Shown here in pieces: positions 12,669-14,840 of a stretch of 14,840 bases of DNA (position 1 is the first letter of the stretch; each line of letters opens with the position of its first letter). The stretch is from Rhodoferax sp. Its GTDB lineage: Bacteria > Pseudomonadota > Gammaproteobacteria > Burkholderiales > Burkholderiaceae_C. Position numbers and translations under genes: made by a program. The notes below the pieces were generated by a model, which saw only the letters and a list, made by a program, of their open reading frames with translations, ran no database searches and had not been told where the DNA came from. Location of the stretch: the NCBI GenBank assembly GCA_021737905.1, contig JAIPDA010000024.1:1-14840 (forward strand), written 5' to 3'.

Positions 12669-13181
12669 ATGAGGTTTTTGCAAGTACTTCCCGCTAGTTT
12701 CTTATTTTTTTCATTTGTGACTGGTTCCACAACTTTAGAGGAGCGTGCTGCTGAGTTTGCTGCGAAACAAAGAAGAATGCCCGGTAATGACATTACTGAA
12801 CTTGACAAAGAAAATGCTAAAAATAAGGCCTTGATGCGCGAATGTATAAATTATTGCCAGCCCAGGAAAGTTGATGGCTATAAATTTACGCCACTTATAA
12901 ACTGTAAATCCGCAGCAAATCTCATTGTTTATGGCGGCTCTAAATACTACTGCGCTGGTGAAGGCATAGTTGCAGGTTTAGAGCTTTATACTGTTATGAA
13001 GAATAGATTCGGGGAAGAGCGCTCAGAAGTTTCTTCTTGTACGTGGGCCACGCATAATTATGAAATATCGGGCGACTGTAGCGAATCAAGCCTACGGGGT
13101 GTAAAAACAAAAAAACAAGATTCTGAAATAATATACCAGCCAAATATTAAAGAGCTTTTCCCCAATCATAAATTTCCATGA
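12669..13181 (+). CDS. Unrecognised exported protein with six cysteines
   Basis: A 170-residue protein. The N-terminus MRFLQVLPASFLFFSFVTGSTT is a plausible signal peptide (one Arg, hydrophobic core, small residues near a cut around residues 19-22), so the mature protein is probably periplasmic; no lipobox cysteine is present. The mature part has a charged helical start (LEERAAEFAAKQRRMPGNDI) and six cysteines (MRECINYCQ, LINCKSA, YYCAGEG, SSCTWAT, SGDCSES) that could form three disulfides. AAGGA eight bases upstream supports the ATG at 12669 over an in-frame TTG at 12636. The region is markedly AT-rich, a sign of recent transfer. I do not recognise the family. Confidence 0.75.
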   Translation: MRFLQVLPASFLFFSFVTGSTTLEERAAEFAAKQRRMPGNDITELDKENAKNKALMRECINYCQPRKVDGYKFTPLINCKSAANLIVYGGSKYYCAGEGIVAGLELYTVMKNRFGEERSEVSSCTWATHNYEISGDCSESSLRGVKTKKQDSEIIYQPNIKELFPNHKFP

Positions 13182-13194
13182 TCTGCTAGGTTTT

Positions 13195-13234
13195 AAATAG
13201 AAATAGAAATAGAAATGGGGTAAGACACCATTTC
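13195..13234. repeat. AAATAG microsatellite running into an inverted repeat
   Basis: Three and two-thirds copies of AAATAG (13195-13216) continue into GAAATGG (13212-13218), which pairs perfectly with CCATTTC (13228-13234) around a nine-base loop. The loop plus arms (GGGGTAAGACACC) look like a worn copy of the GGGGTCAGACCCC-type repeat seen elsewhere in the island. It lies 14 bases after the exported-protein gene and could also stabilise its mRNA 3' end. Confidence 0.5.
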
Positions 13235-13280
13235 TAACTCCTTCAACATCAATAGTAAAAACAGGGTCAGGCGCCAATTC

Positions 13281-13394
13281 TTTGTCCGTCGCGGTCGATT
13301 CATTGTGATCATGCTCAATGCCGGCGACAAGTCATCGCAGAAGCGAGACATTCGACGCGCATTGAAACTAGCCACTCAAGTTGGAGAAGATTGA
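13281..13394 (+). pseudogene. Truncated HigB-type (RelE/ParE superfamily) toxin, C-terminal stub
   Basis: The frame ending at TGA 13392-13394 reads FVRRGRFIVIMLNAGDKSSQKRDIRRALKLATQVGED, which matches the C-terminal third of HigB-like killer proteins (typical relatives end ...GGDKSTQxRDIxxAxxLA). About 60 N-terminal residues are missing: upstream of ~13278 the sequence is a repeat fragment (GGGTCAGGCGCCAATTC, 13264-13280) and the frame soon meets a stop at 13221. No normal start is left. The stub overlaps the following antitoxin start by one base (TGATG), the normal arrangement of this toxin-antitoxin family, which supports the identification. The toxin must be inactive. Confidence 0.75.
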
Positions 13395-13693
13395 TGACCA
13401 AGGCCAAAGCCCCGCTGAAGCTGGTCGCGTTTGATGCGGCCAAGTACCTTAAAGACGATCATGCCGTCGCCGAATACATGTCGGCCGTGATGGAAGCCAA
13501 CGACACAGACCTTCTTTTGCTTGCCCTTGGCGATGTGGCCCGTGCAAAAGGTATGACCCAAGTCGCCAAAGATGCAGGTCTTGGCCGGGAGAGCCTGTAC
13601 AAAGCGCTGTCCCCAGGCGCAAAGCCCCGTTTTGAAACCGTGATGAAAGTCGCGCACGCTCTGGGGGTGAAGTTCACGGTGCAGTCGGTTTGA
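13394..13693 (+). CDS. HigA-type antitoxin, putative addiction module antidote (Xre-like)
   Basis: A 99-residue helix-turn-helix antitoxin. The N-terminal FDAAKYLKDDHAVAEYMSAVMEANDTDLLLLALGDVARAKGM and the DNA-binding part MTQVAKDAGLGRESLYKALSPGAKPRFETVMKVAHALGVKFTV match the addiction-module antidote family, which is encoded after a RelE-like toxin. GGAG at 13383-13386 precedes the ATG at 13394, which overlaps the toxin stop by one base. The gene looks intact although its toxin is beheaded, so it is now an orphan; it could still repress its old promoter, though that promoter was lost with the toxin 5' end. An orphan antitoxin can also neutralise related toxins in trans (inference). Confidence 0.88.
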   Translation: MTKAKAPLKLVAFDAAKYLKDDHAVAEYMSAVMEANDTDLLLLALGDVARAKGMTQVAKDAGLGRESLYKALSPGAKPRFETVMKVAHALGVKFTVQSV

Positions 13694-13699
13694 TATTGG

Positions 13700-13814
13700 C
13701 CCTTCGACAAGCTCAGGGCGAACGGATGAAGGAAGTAACGGGATATGACCTCAATTCCCTTCGACAAGCTCAGGGCGAACGGATGAAGGAAGTGACGGGA
13801 TCTGACCCCAGATT
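13700..13814. repeat. 57/58 bp tandem duplication (CCCTTCGACAAGC-type repeat)
   Basis: Two units, 13700-13756 and 13757-13814, each begin CCCTTCGACAAGCTCAGGGC, continue GAACGGATGAAGGAAGT and end in a GGGAT(A/C)TGACC segment; they differ at about five positions. The first half is a widespread proteobacterial dispersed repeat; the second half is the same GGGATCTGACCCC motif found elsewhere in the island. In the second unit GGGATCTG-ACCC-CAGATTCCC (13797-13817) folds into a hairpin with one bulge. Located between the HigA gene and the MipA/OmpV gene. Confidence 0.85.
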
Positions 13815-13866
13815 CCCCAATTCCCCCAACTCCCTTTAAGCCCCCGAGCGCAGCATGATTAAATTA

Positions 13867-13891
13867 AATTGTTGGACTCTCCAATTCAATT
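13867..13891. promoter_or_regulatory. Dyad in the AT-rich leader of the MipA/OmpV gene
   Basis: TTGGA (13872-13876) pairs with TCCAA (13880-13884) around CTC; outer AATTG (13867-13871) pairs with CAATT (13887-13891) after a two-base bulge. It lies 60-85 bases before the gene start in a locally AT-rich stretch and may be an operator. No confident -35/-10 pair was found. Confidence 0.3.
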
Positions 13892-13951
13892 AGGGTCCAT
13901 GATTCCATCTGTGCACCGACATATCGCCAAGCTCCCTCACAGGACAAAACC

Positions 13952-14827
13952 ATGAACCATCAATCACGCCAGCCGTTTGGCGGGCTCTGCAACTTGCCGA
14001 CCTGGCGTGGCGTAGTCGCCGGCTGCTGCGCGGTTCTCAGCACGGCTGCCCTCGCGCAGGCCGACGATAGGCCCGGCGGGGCCCCACTTTGGGAGTTGGG
14101 CGGCGTCGCGCTGGGGGTGTCGCAGAACGCCTATCCGGGTTCAGATCAGCAGGTCAACAGAGCCCTGGCGCTGCCTTACTTCATCTATCGCGGTGATGTG
14201 TTCAGAGCCGACCGTGAGACGGCAGGCATCCGCGCCCTGAAGACTGAGACTTTCGAGCTGGACCTGGGTTTTGCCGGTGCCTTTGGCTCAGGAAGTGACA
14301 CCATTGAGGCCCGCCAAGGCATGCGCAAGCTGGGCACCTTGGTGGAGCTGGGGCCTCGCCTGAAGTGGGATCTGGGCGCCGGGCCTGCCGGTGGCCGCCT
14401 GAGTGCGGTGTTTCCAGTGCGCGCAGTGCTTGACCTTAGTGACCAGGCCGCCCACCGGGGTTGGAGCTTTGAGCCCAAGCTCACCTACTCAAGGCGGTCC
14501 GACAGCGGCTGGCGTTACAGCACGTCGGTCAGCGCCATCGTTGCCGACACACGTCTGGCACAAACTTTCTATGAAGTACGCAGCTCGGAAGCCACCGCCA
14601 TGCGCCCGGCGTATACGGCTCAAAGCGGCTTGGTGTCCTTGCGTTTGGGCACAACGTTTTCGCGCAGCCTGGGAAGGGACTGGAACTTGTTCGGCTTTGC
14701 GCGACTGGACAGCGTTGCCGGCGCAGCCAACGAAAGCAGCCCCCTGGTACGCCGATCGACTGGCGCGACAGCAGGCCTGGGCGTGGTCTACACCTGGATG
14801 CGGTCAGAACGAGCCGCATTTGATTGA
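13952..14827 (+). CDS. MipA/OmpV family outer-membrane protein
   Basis: A 291-residue predicted outer-membrane beta-barrel of the MipA/OmpV family. Residues ~1-35 form a signal peptide (WRGVVAGCCAVLSTAALA, cut before QADDRPGG). Family features: WELGGVALGVSQNAYPGSDQQVNRALALPYFIYRGDVFRADRETAGIRAL near the N-terminus, then alternating strands (FELDLGFAGAFG, LVELGPRLKWDLG, GRLSAVFPVRAVLDLS, WSFEPKLTYSRR, WRYSTSVSAIVAD, FSRSLGRDWNLFGFARLDSVAGAA, ATAGLGVVYTW). Members act as scaffolds for murein enzymes or as porin-like proteins and are often next to two-component regulators; none is visible here, but the window ends 13 bases later. AGGA seven bases before the ATG supports the start. High GC returns here, marking the right edge of the accessory island. 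Confidence 0.9.
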   Translation: MNHQSRQPFGGLCNLPTWRGVVAGCCAVLSTAALAQADDRPGGAPLWELGGVALGVSQNAYPGSDQQVNRALALPYFIYRGDVFRADRETAGIRALKTETFELDLGFAGAFGSGSDTIEARQGMRKLGTLVELGPRLKWDLGAGPAGGRLSAVFPVRAVLDLSDQAAHRGWSFEPKLTYSRRSDSGWRYSTSVSAIVADTRLAQTFYEVRSSEATAMRPAYTAQSGLVSLRLGTTFSRSLGRDWNLFGFARLDSVAGAANESSPLVRRSTGATAGLGVVYTWMRSERAAFD

Positions 14828-14840
14828 AGAGACCGGCGCG

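Overview
The window looks like a chromosomal segment of a high-GC betaproteobacterium, most likely a Comamonadaceae member (Polaromonas, Rhodoferax or Acidovorax type). This rests on the gene families and their order (rubrerythrin, CCG-domain Fe-S protein, DUF3501; QueF; a DinB with the family insertion) and on interspersed repeats of the GTCATTCCTGCG type. The genus is inference; no rRNA or tRNA is present to anchor it.

Left part (1-8227), mostly housekeeping. The N-terminal third of valyl-tRNA synthetase (valS, minus strand) runs off the left edge. A 332-base divergent intergenic region dense in dyads separates it from a plus-strand cluster: rubrerythrin, a 449-residue Fe-S/CCG protein and a DUF3501 protein, probably a peroxide or redox detoxification unit. 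An old-yellow-enzyme type oxidoreductase follows on the minus strand. Divergent from it is a tight plus-strand run, yaaA (peroxide and iron stress), a prolyl-4-hydroxylase-like 2OG-Fe(II) dioxygenase and queF (queuosine synthesis), with gaps of 16-17 bases. A RelB/RelE-type toxin-antitoxin pair with its own operator-like dyad lies behind queF.

Middle part (8228-11252). dinB (DNA polymerase IV) and an FMN-dependent alpha-hydroxy-acid (L-lactate) dehydrogenase are both on the minus strand. The dehydrogenase gene is bracketed by two clusters of the same palindromic repeat family; the cluster near dinB is an almost perfect 74-75 bp tandem duplication.

Right part (11253-13900) is an AT-richer accessory island of unrecognised small genes: a coiled-coil/zinc-ribbon protein, a basic protein with a possible ribbon-helix-helix core, a 77-residue protein and an exported six-cysteine protein. 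It also holds gene debris: a Sel1-type C-terminal tail and the C-terminal stub of a HigB-like toxin still joined to an intact HigA-like antitoxin. Between the first two small genes is a 111-base site with the layout of an integron attC recombination site, so this may be a decayed, integrase-less cassette cluster. Several copies of a GGGATCTGACCCC-type repeat are scattered in the island, usually at gene-debris junctions. It ends with a 57/58 bp tandem duplication just before a MipA/OmpV-family outer-membrane protein gene.

The best candidates for something undescribed are the attC-like site and its cassette genes, the orphaned HigA with its beheaded toxin, and the rubrerythrin/CCG/DUF3501 triad with its paired hairpins. 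No CRISPR array, phage structural gene or complete insertion sequence was seen.
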